A DNA stretch of 43,459 nucleotides from Bacteroidetes bacterium OLB12 (lineage in GTDB: Bacteria > Bacteroidota > Bacteroidia > Cytophagales > Cyclobacteriaceae): the NCBI GenBank assembly GCA_001567185.1, contig LNFR01000029.1:1-43459 (forward strand), given 5' to 3'. The position numbers and the translations under genes are program-made. Shown piece by piece: positions 1 to 9,390 of the stretch (positions are counted from its first letter, which is position 1; the number at the start of each line of letters is the position of its first letter). The notes below the pieces were generated by a model. That model was given only the letters and a program-made list of their open reading frames with translations. It was not told where the DNA came from and made no database searches.

Positions 1-54
1 TGTTAATTAACAAGTTCAGTTTTCATCCGTCCTTCCTTTTCTTGTCGGTTATTT

Positions 55-369
55 TTAAAATTTTAAAGTAACAATGTGGTCTGCATCTTCATTTGTTACG
101 GTGTACTCGTAGCTGGCAGGTAAAACATCAAAGGTTTCTGCGTCTTGTACAGTTCCATCCCAAAGCTTGGTAACGGTCAGACTTCCAAAACCTGCAGGGG
201 CCGCTGCGGTAATATCCACAGACACCTCTTCGCCCCACGAGGCTGTCACTTCAGTTTTCGAAATTGAAATGGATGGAGGGGCAGGTTCCTCATCGTCCTT
301 ACAGGATAACACAAATCCGGAAATACCCAGGATTGTGATAATAAGTGGTTTAAAAAAGTATCTTTTCAT
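55..369 (-). CDS. Small secreted lipoprotein with Ig-like features
   Basis: The 104-residue product starts with a basic signal peptide and a lipobox (FVLSC, Cys at about residue 23), followed by an acidic DDEEP linker. This is the usual form of a Bacteroidota surface lipoprotein. The remainder is beta-rich, like an Ig/PKD-type domain, but I do not recognise a named family. It has its own promoter: a TATATTTG -7 box at 396-403 just downstream of the GntR-type operator at 408-423, so it probably belongs to the mannoside regulon. Just after the stop, another frame reads ITDKK and then a third reads GRTDE, typical of such domains, so the 3' end may be frameshifted and the true gene may run off the left edge. 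Confidence 0.65.
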   Translation of the reverse strand: MKRYFFKPLIITILGISGFVLSCKDDEEPAPPSISISKTEVTASWGEEVSVDITAAAPAGFGSLTVTKLWDGTVQDAETFDVLPASYEYTVTNEDADHIVTLKF

Positions 370-395
370 TTGCTTGTTGGTTTATGATGTAGTTC

Positions 396-403
396 CAAAT
401 ATA
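396..403 (-). promoter_or_regulatory. Bacteroidota -7 promoter box (TATATTTG)
   Basis: The minus strand reads TATATTTG, an exact match to the Bacteroidota -7 consensus TAnnTTTG. It lies 27 bases upstream of the lipoprotein start at 369 and 4 bases downstream of the palindromic operator. A bound repressor would sit directly upstream of the -7 box. No clear -33 TTG is visible. Confidence 0.5.
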
Positions 404-407
404 GGTT

Positions 408-423
408 GTTCATATGTATGAAC
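408..423. promoter_or_regulatory. Palindromic operator site 1, probable GntR target
   Basis: The sequence is GTTCATATGTATGAAC, symmetric at all but the two central positions. It matches 15 of 16 bases with the site upstream of the mannonate dehydratase operon (10499-10514, read on the minus strand) and resembles the site in the GntR/GH38 intergenic region (2365-2380). That it binds the adjacent GntR protein is inferred from this co-occurrence and from its promoter positions. Confidence 0.7.
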
Positions 424-461
424 ATAGTTATTTTCGAAATATTTTCAATCGTTTGCAACTA

Positions 462-1572
462 TCACTCAGACAGTATTTTTTCGATGGGCACCCGGATAAA
501 CCGAGGCCTGTAAATAAGGGCATTTTCGTAATGATCCTGCAAATGCATGCTATTGGTATTATAGGAGATCAGGAGGTAATTATCTTCTGTAAACTGTGGA
601 TGAGCCACGGCATTGTAGGTGAAACAACTTTCACAACCCGTTAACGGAGGTGTTTCATAAATCATTTGTTTGTTCTGCCATGGTCCGAAGGGGGTTGCCG
701 CTGTAAACGAATAGATTTTTCGTCCAAACTCACCCTCCTGCATAATCATGATATACGTTCCGTTAAACTCAAAGACACTAAACTGCTCTGAACCGGTAAA
801 TTCAATCAAAGGAGCTGCTTCTTTCGGGTTGTTAACCCAGCTTTCTCCATTAAAAAATTGCCATTCGCCCCGCACGTTTCCAATGGGCGTACGTGCCACA
901 TAGGGCAATTTGTTTTTAAGGCCATAGATATACAGATATTCATCCGTTTCACAAATAGCATGGCCGTAGTGCACACTATCTAAGTTTGGAAAGCGATTTA
1001 CACGCAACGGCTTCAGATCGGGTAATGAAAACTCGGCTAATTCAGTATCAAGAAATTTGAAACCCCACATATCGTCCGGATTTTCCTGCGAAAATTTTGA
1101 AACAAATACGTTCAGATTTCCATCTTCAATAAATGCATCGCCCGGCCAATACCACAAGGCAAGTTCTGATTTACCACTCGTTCCATCTGCCACTTCGGGC
1201 GGTATAATCATAGATTTAAAATCCCGGGGATCTCCCTGCTGGTGAGTTTGTAATTTACCTTCCTCAAAGGTTACAAAACTATTGCGGATATACAGGGGCG
1301 AAGTTTTTATTCTGTGATAATCGGCTGTAACCCCACCAATAAACGAGTCTCCGAAAATCCAAAGTGTTCTTCCGTCTGGCAGTACAATGGAATAAGTGCC
1401 GTCTCCCCCTGTAAAGCCCTCTCCCGATGGAATGAACTTTTCGTTGAAAATTGAATCTTCAAACACAACTCTTGCATGCCCCTCAGACTTCAAATCCGTA
1501 GCGGCTGGTTTGCACGAAGCTAAAAAAAAGTAGCCCAGCAAGGGCAACTATTAAACTAATCTGTCCCCTCAT
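462..1572 (-). CDS. DUF4185/DUF5005-like secreted lipoprotein (frameshifted near its start)
   Basis: The body of about 360 residues has the motifs of a five-bladed beta-propeller glycosidase-like family: GDGTYSIVLPDGRTLWIFGDSF near the N-terminus, then repeated W/Y-rich blades. It resembles DUF4185/DUF5005 proteins, whose DUF4185 branch includes glycoside hydrolases; the substrate here is unknown. As sequenced the open frame begins only at TTG 1547. An ATG at 1572 in another frame reads MRGQISLIVALAGLLF and, if one T is removed from the run of eight at 1522-1529, continues to LASCKPAATD, a perfect lipoprotein signal. That ATG overlaps the corrected GntR stop by four bases (ATGA), so the two genes look translationally coupled. 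It probably acts at the cell surface in glycan use. Confidence 0.75.
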
Positions 1573-2302
1573 TCTCTTTCGCTCTCAACGGTATAAACAA
1601 TACTATCCGATTTATAATATCCAATATTGTATTCAATCGGACGCCTGCCCGGATCGTAAACAAATCGCTTTCGCTTAAGATAGGATCTCCGATTCTTACT
1701 TTCAGATGTTTTACAAGAAGCGCATCGGCTGCAATAGCCGTTATTTCTTCTTTACTCACTTTTGCAACAACCGAAAAGTCTTGCTCAAGTATTTCATAAA
1801 GCGGACGGTTAAAATCTTCGTTTCCGGTTAATCCTATTTTTGGATTAAAGTATGAAAGGAAATAAACGAATTGATTTTTCTTATCGCCCCGAACCCGCTC
1901 CATCTTTAACATCTTAACCTGCTTCTTGCCATCATACCCAAAAAATTTGAGCACTTCGTCCGGTGGCACCACCCATTCAAGCGCTATTTCATAGTTCACT
2001 ACCTCAATTCCTTTGGATTTCATCTCCTGGCTAAAGCTCATCCAGTTTTTAGCTTTGCTATCCACTGGTTTCGATACAACAGTACCCACGCCCTTCTTTC
2101 TGAGCAAAAGCCCTTCGTGCACGAGTTTATTTGTAGCCTGCCGAAGGGTGTTTCTGGAAATACCTAATTGTTGGGATAAATCAACCTCGTTTGGTAACAT
2201 CTTACCTGTCTGATATTCCTTCAAGGTCATCATCTTTCTTAGAAGCTGCTCAACCTGTATATGAAGCGGAATCGGACTTTTATGGTCAATGTGTATTCTC
2301 AT
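1569..2302 (-). CDS. GntR-family transcriptional regulator, HutC/UTRA type (frameshifted)
   Basis: The N-terminal winged helix occupies about residues 10-75, with the recognition region LGISRNTLRQATNKL followed by EGLLLRKKGVGTVV. The rest is a UTRA effector-binding domain. As read, the frame runs to 1556 with an atypical tail. Restoring one base near 1679 gives ILKRKRFVYDPGRRPIEYN and an ending VESERE with stop at 1569, which is the textbook UTRA C-terminus. It is transcribed divergently from the GH38 gene and coupled to the downstream lipoprotein. It likely controls the three palindromic operators in the locus, including its own promoter. A sugar or sugar acid such as mannose or mannonate is the probable effector; this is inference. 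Confidence 0.88.
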
Positions 2303-2360
2303 TTTTATTCGTCAGGGTAGTTTATTGTTTTTCCTTAAGGTTTTTCTATTAGTCTAATAT

Positions 2361-2390
2361 CAAAATTAGTATGTTTGAACATATGGACAA
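2361..2390 (-). promoter_or_regulatory. Promoter of the GntR gene overlapping operator site 2
   Basis: On the minus strand a TTG (2388-2390) is followed after 19 bases by TAATTTTG (2361-2368), fitting the Bacteroidota -33/-7 architecture (TTG, TAnnTTTG). The palindrome 2365-2380 sits between the two boxes and overlaps the -7 box, which suggests autorepression of the GntR gene. Confidence 0.55.
2365..2380. promoter_or_regulatory. Palindromic operator site 2 between gntR and GH38 genes
   Basis: ATTAGTATGTTTGAAC matches 13 of 16 bases with the mannonate dehydratase operator read on the minus strand. The right half site TTTGAAC is intact and the left is degenerate. It lies in the 80-base divergent intergenic region and ends two bases before ATG 2383, so it can control both directions. 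Its position favours ATG 2383 over ATG 2371 as the GH38 start, since the latter would lie inside the site. Confidence 0.6.
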
Positions 2391-5300
2391 CATTTTACGC
2401 GTTCGATTTTATATTTTGTTTTTGGCAGAACTGCTTGCTTTTACCGCGTTCTCCCAAGAACGACTTTCTGATTGGCCTGTAAAGAATGCAAACTTTTTAC
2501 AGGGTTTCGAACTAAAACAGCAGGGCGAAGTGCTTGACTTTTTGCCTCAACTGGGCCCTGGCAATATTGCCTTGCTTACGAGGGCAAACAAAAATTCACA
2601 ACCACTTCAATTCCAAACTGCGATTATTCCTGCTACTAATCACGATGAATATCTTTCATTTGTTTGGGGTGCAGCCATCTCCAGACGATTGCAAGAACCG
2701 GCAGGAAATTTTACGGTTTATATTAATGATGAGAAATACTTCACATTCTATTCACATAAAGACTCATTGGAAGCATCCTGGATTTTGAAGCAAGGAAATG
2801 CAGAACTGGCATTTGTTTCTACGGAGATTACAAAAGAAACACAAGATGCCTTTGGCTACATGTTCCTGAATCTGCCGGCAAAATCTTTTACGAAGGGAAG
2901 CAGGCTTACACTAAAAATAGTTAACGGCAACCAGGAAAGCATGGATTGGTATATGCCGTTTTCTGTACCTGTAAAGAATGAACTAATCATTTTGGCAGAG
3001 CCGGCTTTGGTGAAGGCGAACGGAGTATTGAAGCAGCGGGTAAGAGTAGAGCTTAATCACGCAGCAGGTGCAAGTAAACTTGAACTTACGCTTGGTAATT
3101 CGCCTAAACGAACAACGGTACTAAAACCCGGAAGGCAAATACTCTATCTCCATCACGATCCGGTTGCAGTTTCAACTACTAAAAACCTTATTGTTCGCAT
3201 TGCAGGCAGGCCCGATCTGGTTGAAAAAGTAACATTGAATCCTGTAAAGAAATTTGAGGTGTACTTCCTACCCCACTCCCACGTGGATATTGGATTCACA
3301 CACACGCAAGCTGATGTTGAGAAACTGCAATGGAGAAATTTTGAAAAAGCAATCAGCCTCGCTGAAAAAACCAAGGATTACCCGGATGGCGCGAAGTTTA
3401 AATGGAATGCCGAAATAACCTGGGCCGTAGAAGGATACCTGGCAACTGCAACGCCCGAGAAGAAAAAACGATTCATTGAAGCGGTGAAAAAAAATCAAAT
3501 AGGGTTAGATGCAGCGTATGGAAGCCAATTAACAGGCCTTCAACGAGAAGAAGAAATGATCAACAACCAACGGTATGCCTTAAAACTGAATGAAGAATAT
3601 GGTCTTGGAATTACAACAGCCATGAGCAGCGATGTGCCGGGCTATTCATGGGGAACCGTTGAATCTATGGCGCAATCCGGAATCCGGTACTTCTCCTCAG
3701 GCCCCAATCACATGCCACATTTACCTCATGGTGGTTATCAGGTTGGATATACCCTGGATGTTTGGGGTGATGTTCCGTTTTATTGGGAGTCAGCATCGGG
3801 TAAAGAAAAGATTCTTTTCTGGATGACCTCGCACGGTTATTCCTGGTTTCATGACTGGTCGGTAGATATACTAAGCAAAGCCGGAAGGCGATCCAATCTT
3901 AAAATTTCTTTCTGAGCTTGAATCTCAAAACTACCCTTATGACCTGGTACAGTTACGCTATACGATTGGAAATGATAACGGCCCTCCGGATGAAACGATG
4001 CCCGACTTTATCAAAAACTGGAACGAGACCTATGCGTTCCCAAAATTGCGCATTGCCACAACAAAAGAAATGATGGAGGAATTTGAGAAACGGTATGCTT
4101 CGCAAATACCAACGTATCGGGGCGATTTTACACCATACTGGGAAGATGGCGCTGCATCCTCAGCATTAGAAACCGGTCTTAACAGGAAATCAGCCGATCG
4201 GCTTGTTCAGGCCGAAACACTTTGGTGCATGCTGATGCCAGCCCGCGATTCCATTTCTATTTTCGATAGTGCCTGGAGAAAAATTGTGCTATTCTCGGAA
4301 CACACGTGGGGAGCGGCATCCAGCAAAACGCATCCCGATAGTGAACTTACAAAAAGTATCTGGAAGGTAAAGCAAAGTTTTGCTTTGGATGGCGATACAG
4401 AAACAACCACGCTGCTGAACATGGCCTTGAAAACCATCTCAACAGATGAACCAACTATCAGAGCGTTTCAAATCATAAACACTACATCCTGGAACCGCAC
4501 CGATCTTGTAACACTACCCGCTAACTGGAATTTAGCCGATAGCAGGATTACAGACGAAGTTGGTAAGCCTGTAATAACTCAACGGTTACAAAATGGAGAA
4601 GTAGCTTTTGTAGCCCGCGATATTCCTGCGCTCGGCTCAAAAAATATTATATAAAAAAAGGAAACAGCAGGAAAGCGCTACCCATGCATGCTACTCCATA
4701 TTCTATTTCCAATGGTCGTATTCACGTGGGGCTGAATTCAAATACTGGCAACATACATTCACTCACCTATCTGAATGGCGAGAACCTTATTAACGATAAG
4801 GATACGCTGGGCTTTAATGCGTATTGGTATGGCGGAATCATGAAATTGAATTTGAAAAAACAGGATTCGCCAACCTTCGAAATCACCGAACAGGGCAATG
4901 TGCTATCGAGCATAAAAGTTACATCGCAGGCACCCGGTGCCAAAAGCCTGACAAGAGAAATTCAACTGGTAAATGGATTAGATGTGGTTTACATCACAAA
5001 TGTTGTAGATAAAAAACCCATACTGGAGAATGAAAACGTTCGATTTGCATTCCCATTTAATATTCCCAATGGGCAGGTTCGGATTGATATTCCCTGGGCA
5101 ACTGTAAAACCAGAGAATGATCAACTAAAAGGAGCGAATAAAAACTTCTACTCAGTACAACGATGGGTTGATGTTTCTGATGATAACAGAGGAGTAACGC
5201 TGGCAACGATAGAGGCTCCGATATTGGAAATCGGAGATATGAATGGACAAAACTGGATGGCTGATCTGGCTGTTCGGCCCTGGATTTCAACGTATGAACC

Positions 5301-5748
5301 CTCCAGCACACTATTTAGTTGGGTAATGAATAACGCCTGGTTTGTTAATTACAAAGCTTCCCAGGAAGGAAAAATTCCGTTTCATTATATCCTGAAACCA
5401 CACGGATCTTTTAATGACATAGAATCCAAAAAATTCGGAATTGAACAAACGCAGCCGTTGATTGTTGTGCCCGTTAACATCAATACAGAGCCGATAAAAC
5501 CAATCTTAAAACTTAGCCCCCAGTCAAATCTGATAATTACCTCATTAAAGAAGAGCAGGGACGGCAAAGCAATCATGATTCGCTTCTTTAACCCAACCCA
5601 TGCACCGGGCAATGGAACAATTCTCTGGGAAAACATAAAGCCAAAGCAACTTTACAAAAGCAGTTTCAAAGAAGAAAAGAACGGAATAGAACTACCTACC
5701 CTCACGCTGGCACCATGGGAAGTAAGAACCATTCGCGTTGAACTATGA
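2383..5748 (+). CDS. GH38 alpha-mannosidase, secreted (two frameshifts as sequenced)
   Basis: The corrected protein is about 1120 residues. It begins with a signal peptide (VRFYILFLAELLAFTAFS) and a beta-rich N-terminal region of about 290 residues. The GH38 catalytic domain follows: HSHVDIGFTH near residue 298 is the conserved HxD metal-binding motif, and SSDVPGYSW near residue 417 carries the probable nucleophile Asp. The GH38 C-terminal beta domain starts around base 4500. The frame breaks near 3885, where removing one A from GGAAGGC restores GGDPILKFLSELESQ, and again at 4639-4644, where one missing A in a six-A run hides KKYYIKKGNSRKALP. Unbroken pieces are 2383-3915, a middle piece to 4654, and 4684-5748. 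It likely removes alpha-mannose from glycans in the periplasm. Its stop overlaps the next start (ATGA). Confidence 0.88.
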
Positions 5749-6752
5749 GAAGGGCAATTGCCATTTTAGTTATCAGCCTTCTTTGTTCAAAAGCATCTGC
5801 TGAAAGTCATCCCTACTCCATTACCTGGGTAACGGCCGATATTCAGGATAGTAAAATTCTCTTTTCAGTTAAAGTACAATCCGAAGACCTGCTTTATTTT
5901 CACTCGATACCGTATGATTCACTTTTTACCGTGAGTAAAGAGAAATTACTGGAGGCAGCGGACAAGCATAAAGAGGTGATTCAATCAGGGTTTCAAATTC
6001 TGGATGAAGATAAAATTCCATTGTATGGAACATTAATAGGATATAATTTTTCGAGCCTGGAAACCAAACGTGAATACACACTGATGGAATTGATGAAATA
6101 TCCGCTCTATTTTAATCTGGAGTTTGAGTTGCCGGATAAAACAGAACTCTTAACCTTTATGCAGATGCTCACTTCAGCCGGTATTCCTTCCGTTAGTTTA
6201 CTTCAGGTTGTTGCACAAAAAAATCTAATTATTCAAAATCACGAACTGAGCAACAGTCAGCCGCTTACAATTTCAAGGCATGCCCTGCATATAGGAACAC
6301 AAGCTGAATCCACATTCATGGTGTCTTACATCTCACTTACCGATACAAAAATCAATCATGAAGTGACGATTTCATACGCATTATTAAAATCCTTTATTAC
6401 CGTGAATGAGCAAACCATTGATTCATTACGTGTTTATCGGGCGTTCTTTGCAAACAACAGCACGGTAGAGATCAACGATCACACCATCGAACCCGTACTA
6501 ACAAGCTTAACCATTCAAAATAATACAGAAGATCGGCTAAATGATTTCTCACTGATCAACATACATGCGGAATATGCTATCAAATCCATTCCCGGAGACA
6601 TCGCCATATCCTGGAATAATTTTAACTGGAAGGTACGTTGGTTCAAATCATTCATCGACAGGTTTGGCGTATCCGATGAACATACGTTCTCCCGTTTCCG
6701 GCCCATCTATCAGGTTACCCGAAAGATTGAAATTAAACCCGAGGGAAATTAA
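5745..6752 (+). CDS. Secreted protein of unknown function coupled to the GH38 gene
   Basis: The 335-residue protein has a clear signal peptide (AIAILVISLLCSKASA, cleavage near residue 19) and no later membrane segment or lipobox. The rest is predicted beta-rich, with many VxVSY and ISLT strands. I recognise no family or catalytic motif. The start overlaps the GH38 stop by four bases, so it is translated with the mannosidase and presumably works with it in the periplasm, for instance as a glycan-binding or accessory protein; this is inference only. It converges with the sugar dehydrogenase gene, whose corrected end is one base away. Confidence 0.75.
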   Translation: MRRAIAILVISLLCSKASAESHPYSITWVTADIQDSKILFSVKVQSEDLLYFHSIPYDSLFTVSKEKLLEAADKHKEVIQSGFQILDEDKIPLYGTLIGYNFSSLETKREYTLMELMKYPLYFNLEFELPDKTELLTFMQMLTSAGIPSVSLLQVVAQKNLIIQNHELSNSQPLTISRHALHIGTQAESTFMVSYISLTDTKINHEVTISYALLKSFITVNEQTIDSLRVYRAFFANNSTVEINDHTIEPVLTSLTIQNNTEDRLNDFSLINIHAEYAIKSIPGDIAISWNNFNWKVRWFKSFIDRFGVSDEHTFSRFRPIYQVTRKIEIKPEGN

Positions 6753-6753
6753 T

Positions 6754-7525
6754 TCAGGTCCGCTTGCTTCCGCCAATTGAAATGCCCAGGCCTCCATCAA
6801 TCCGAAATGCTTGCCCCGTTATGAATGAAGCTTTGTCCGATGCGAGATAAACAATAAACTCGCCTACTTCTGTCGGGTCTCCCACTTTTTTTTAACAGAT
6901 GCATCTCTTCACATTCATGAAATACTTCCTCCGGATTTGGTGATTCGCGAATGGCTGCCTGCAGCATGGGGGTATTGATTGTTCCCGGGCAAACCGCCAC
7001 GCATCTTATTTCCGGGGCGTAGTCAACAGCTATGCTGCGCGTAAGACCGAGCAAAGCCGTTTTGGAAGTTGTATAAGCAGCAACCTGGCTTTGACTAATA
7101 AATGCCTGTACACTCGAAACATTAATCACAACTCCCTTTCCTTTCTTTTGCATAGATGGAATGGAATATTTAGAGGCAAGGAATACGCCTTTCAGATTAA
7201 TATTCATGACTGTATCCCACAACTCCTCCGTTGTTTCTGTTACCGTTGCATAGCGGTTTATTCCGGCATTGTTTACAAGAACATCCACCTCCCCATAATT
7301 TCGTATGGCAAGATCAATACACTCCTGAATGCTCGTAGCTTTCGCCATGTCGCATTCAAAAAATTTAATTTTTCCACCCGCTGTCTCTTCAAAACTTTTT
7401 CCGGATGGATCAACATCTAAAATGGAAACGTTTCCACCTTCGCGCACAAAAATTTCAGCAGCCGAACGGCCTATTCCTTTTACACCTCCGGTAACAATTA
7501 TATGTTTATCTGCAAAACTTTTCAT
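6754..7525 (-). CDS. SDR sugar dehydrogenase, AldT-like (probable mannose dehydrogenase; frameshifted)
   Basis: This is a classical short-chain dehydrogenase. It has the cofactor motif TGGVKGIG (residues 12-19), Asp37 after the second strand (suggests NAD), NNAG (85-88), and catalytic Ser138, Tyr151 and Lys155. An extra base in the T run at 6886-6893 breaks the frame. Removing it restores [20 protein letters not shown] and the family ending FRIDGGLG, with stop at 6754. The stretch NVSSVQA...AYTTSK...SIAVDYAP closely resembles, from memory, Thermoplasma acidophilum aldohexose dehydrogenase AldT, which prefers mannose. It is the last gene of the mannonate dehydratase operon and starts at ATG 7525, overlapping the lactonase stop. 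A YjmF-type fructuronate reductase is the main alternative. Confidence 0.82.
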
Positions 7526-8367
7526 GAGTGACAAACCAGTTTCAGTCCTTTAATTCCCAAATTAATCTTTGCAATGTGCCAACGGCCAATGTTGGCAACA
7601 AACAGTTGATCAAACGCAGCGCCACCAAAAGCAATGTTTGTAGGATTGGAAAGCGTATGAGCTTCCCAATCATCAATCAAAACTGATACCGCACGATTTT
7701 GGTCAACCTTGTAGATCTTATTGGGCGCATAACAGGAAACATACAGATTTCCGTTCGCATCAAAGGCCAGGCCATCGGGTACGGATTCAGGTAAGGTTAC
7801 AAATACTTCGCGGGTGCCCGCTGTGCCATCCGAATTTATCCGAATCCGCTCAACGCCAGGCATAAACGAACACACAACATAGAGGTAATTTTCCGCTGCA
7901 TCCATAGCCATTCCGTTTGCAAAGTTGAAGGGCCCATTGCACCAAACTTCACCATTTCCACCCAAATCGAATTTCAATATTTTACCAGTCGTCTGCCGGA
8001 ATGCCCCGCTTTCAGAAACATATACATTTCCCTTGCTATCAAAACACGCATAATTTGGAATGTTGAAAGAATGGCCCGCAACACCATCTGCAAATTTCGT
8101 TAGCGAGTAGTTTGAAGTATCCATTCTCCATAAACACTTCTTTCCTGAGTCGCAAATCAATAACCAGCTTCTGTCCGGGCAAAATGCAATGCCCAATATA
8201 AAGCCACCTGTATTGGCAACTACCTCCATACGGTTATCGCTGGTTATCTTATAGATTTGTCCGGCTTCACCACCTGCCCACAACGTTCCATCAGGATGGT
8301 AGGCAACACACTCGGGATGATCCAAGCCTTCAGCAATAACTTGAGTCTTATTCAGAAAATTCATCAT
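7522..8367 (-). CDS. SMP-30/gluconolactonase family sugar lactonase
   Basis: The 281-residue protein is a six-bladed beta-propeller of the SMP-30/Gnl/luciferin-regenerating type. Visible marks are HPECVAYHPDGTLWAGGEAG near the start (the family Glu metal ligand in HPE), FNFANGMAMDAAENYLYV (ligand Asn) and PDGLAFDANGNLYVS (ligand Asp). There is no signal peptide, so it is probably cytoplasmic. It likely opens an aldonolactone, here mannono- or gluconolactone, to the free acid. It directly follows the DUF4432 stop with no gap and overlaps the SDR start by four bases, fitting a dehydrogenase-lactonase pair. Confidence 0.87.
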   Translation of the reverse strand: MMNFLNKTQVIAEGLDHPECVAYHPDGTLWAGGEAGQIYKITSDNRMEVVANTGGFILGIAFCPDRSWLLICDSGKKCLWRMDTSNYSLTKFADGVAGHSFNIPNYACFDSKGNVYVSESGAFRQTTGKILKFDLGGNGEVWCNGPFNFANGMAMDAAENYLYVVCSFMPGVERIRINSDGTAGTREVFVTLPESVPDGLAFDANGNLYVSCYAPNKIYKVDQNRAVSVLIDDWEAHTLSNPTNIAFGGAAFDQLFVANIGRWHIAKINLGIKGLKLVCHS

Positions 8368-9390
8368 CTATTTGGGGTTAAAGTCATTCTCAAAAGCATG
8401 GGCAGTAAAAACCGTTTTAACTGCAGCGCGGGCATTTAGTATAAACCACTCCTTGTTATCAATTGCCTTTTGGGGTTCATTAGTCCACCTGGAAGTCCAG
8501 GGTTCTAACGCCAGGGTGTAACATTGCCCCCACCACGGAAAGTTTTTTATTGCATTCCGTTCATGCCACATCCATAAACTCTTAAACAATTTACCATCCC
8601 AGGTAAAAGCAAAGCCTACATTTTTTACATTATTCTTTACAGAATAAAAAGCGTTGGTATCAAAGCCCTCCAGGTAACACAAGTCGCTGTATTCAGTAGT
8701 GCCTTTCGCTGAAAAAATTCGTGCATCGTCTGGTGTGTTTGCTTTTGACCTGGCCATTGGCCATGAATAAATTTCGCCCCGTTTAAATCGATGTTGCTCC
8801 GGCATGGCTGGCTCGGGTTCCATGGTTACCGCATTGGTAGCAATTGCAACTCCTTCCTCTAAAAATGGTAAGCCAAAGGCAATGTGCTGACCCCACATCA
8901 GATCGATGGGTGTGGGGCTTAAATTCTCAACATGTTCTTCAATCACTAAATGCATTGCATCTTTTTCAAGCGAAAAAGTTCTTTCAATTTTAACAGGAAC
9001 CCGTAACGGTTGTGCACTGCATTTTATACTAAGTTTAGCAGCAGTGTTCTTAAGAATCGAAACTTCCCACGGAATAAGCGAAACCTCCCCGTGCTGACCA
9101 AGCTCTGCACCTCGGTAATTAAACGCGGGACTATTCGGCAAGCACACTTGCCAGCCTCCATAATAATAATCCTCAAATTGATTTTTAGTACTTCTTACCT
9201 GGCTAAAATTAGTTTGTGGATTTACTATTCCTTTCGGAAGACGAAGTAAAAAATCTATATCCTTCTTTTTATATCGAAATTCAAAAATGTCGCATCCCCG
9301 ATCGGTCAGAACACCAATCTTCAAAAAATTATTTTCCAAATAGATAGCACGCAAGTCGTTTATCCGTATTTCCGACAATTGGCAACTCAT
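8368..9390 (-). CDS. DUF4432 aldose 1-epimerase-like protein
   Basis: The 340-residue product matches the DUF4432 family, which belongs to the galactose mutarotase-like fold. Typical features are LTDRGCDIFEFRYKKKDIDFLL near residue 28, GGWQVCLPN near 80, and an EEHVENLS...DLMWGQHIAFG core around residues 150-175. No signal peptide is visible, so it should be cytoplasmic. In this operon a mutarotase that supplies the anomer used by the dehydrogenase would make sense, but DUF4432 has no well-established activity that I know of. It overlaps the mannonate dehydratase stop by four bases (ATGA). Confidence 0.85.
   Translation of the reverse strand: MSCQLSEIRINDLRAIYLENNFLKIGVLTDRGCDIFEFRYKKKDIDFLLRLPKGIVNPQTNFSQVRSTKNQFEDYYYGGWQVCLPNSPAFNYRGAELGQHGEVSLIPWEVSILKNTAAKLSIKCSAQPLRVPVKIERTFSLEKDAMHLVIEEHVENLSPTPIDLMWGQHIAFGLPFLEEGVAIATNAVTMEPEPAMPEQHRFKRGEIYSWPMARSKANTPDDARIFSAKGTTEYSDLCYLEGFDTNAFYSVKNNVKNVGFAFTWDGKLFKSLWMWHERNAIKNFPWWGQCYTLALEPWTSRWTNEPQKAIDNKEWFILNARAAVKTVFTAHAFENDFNPK

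Noticed and set aside
2371-2382. ATG 2371 as the start of the GH38 gene
   Set aside because: It lies inside the palindromic operator and its presumed -7 box; ATG 2383 still gives a complete signal peptide.
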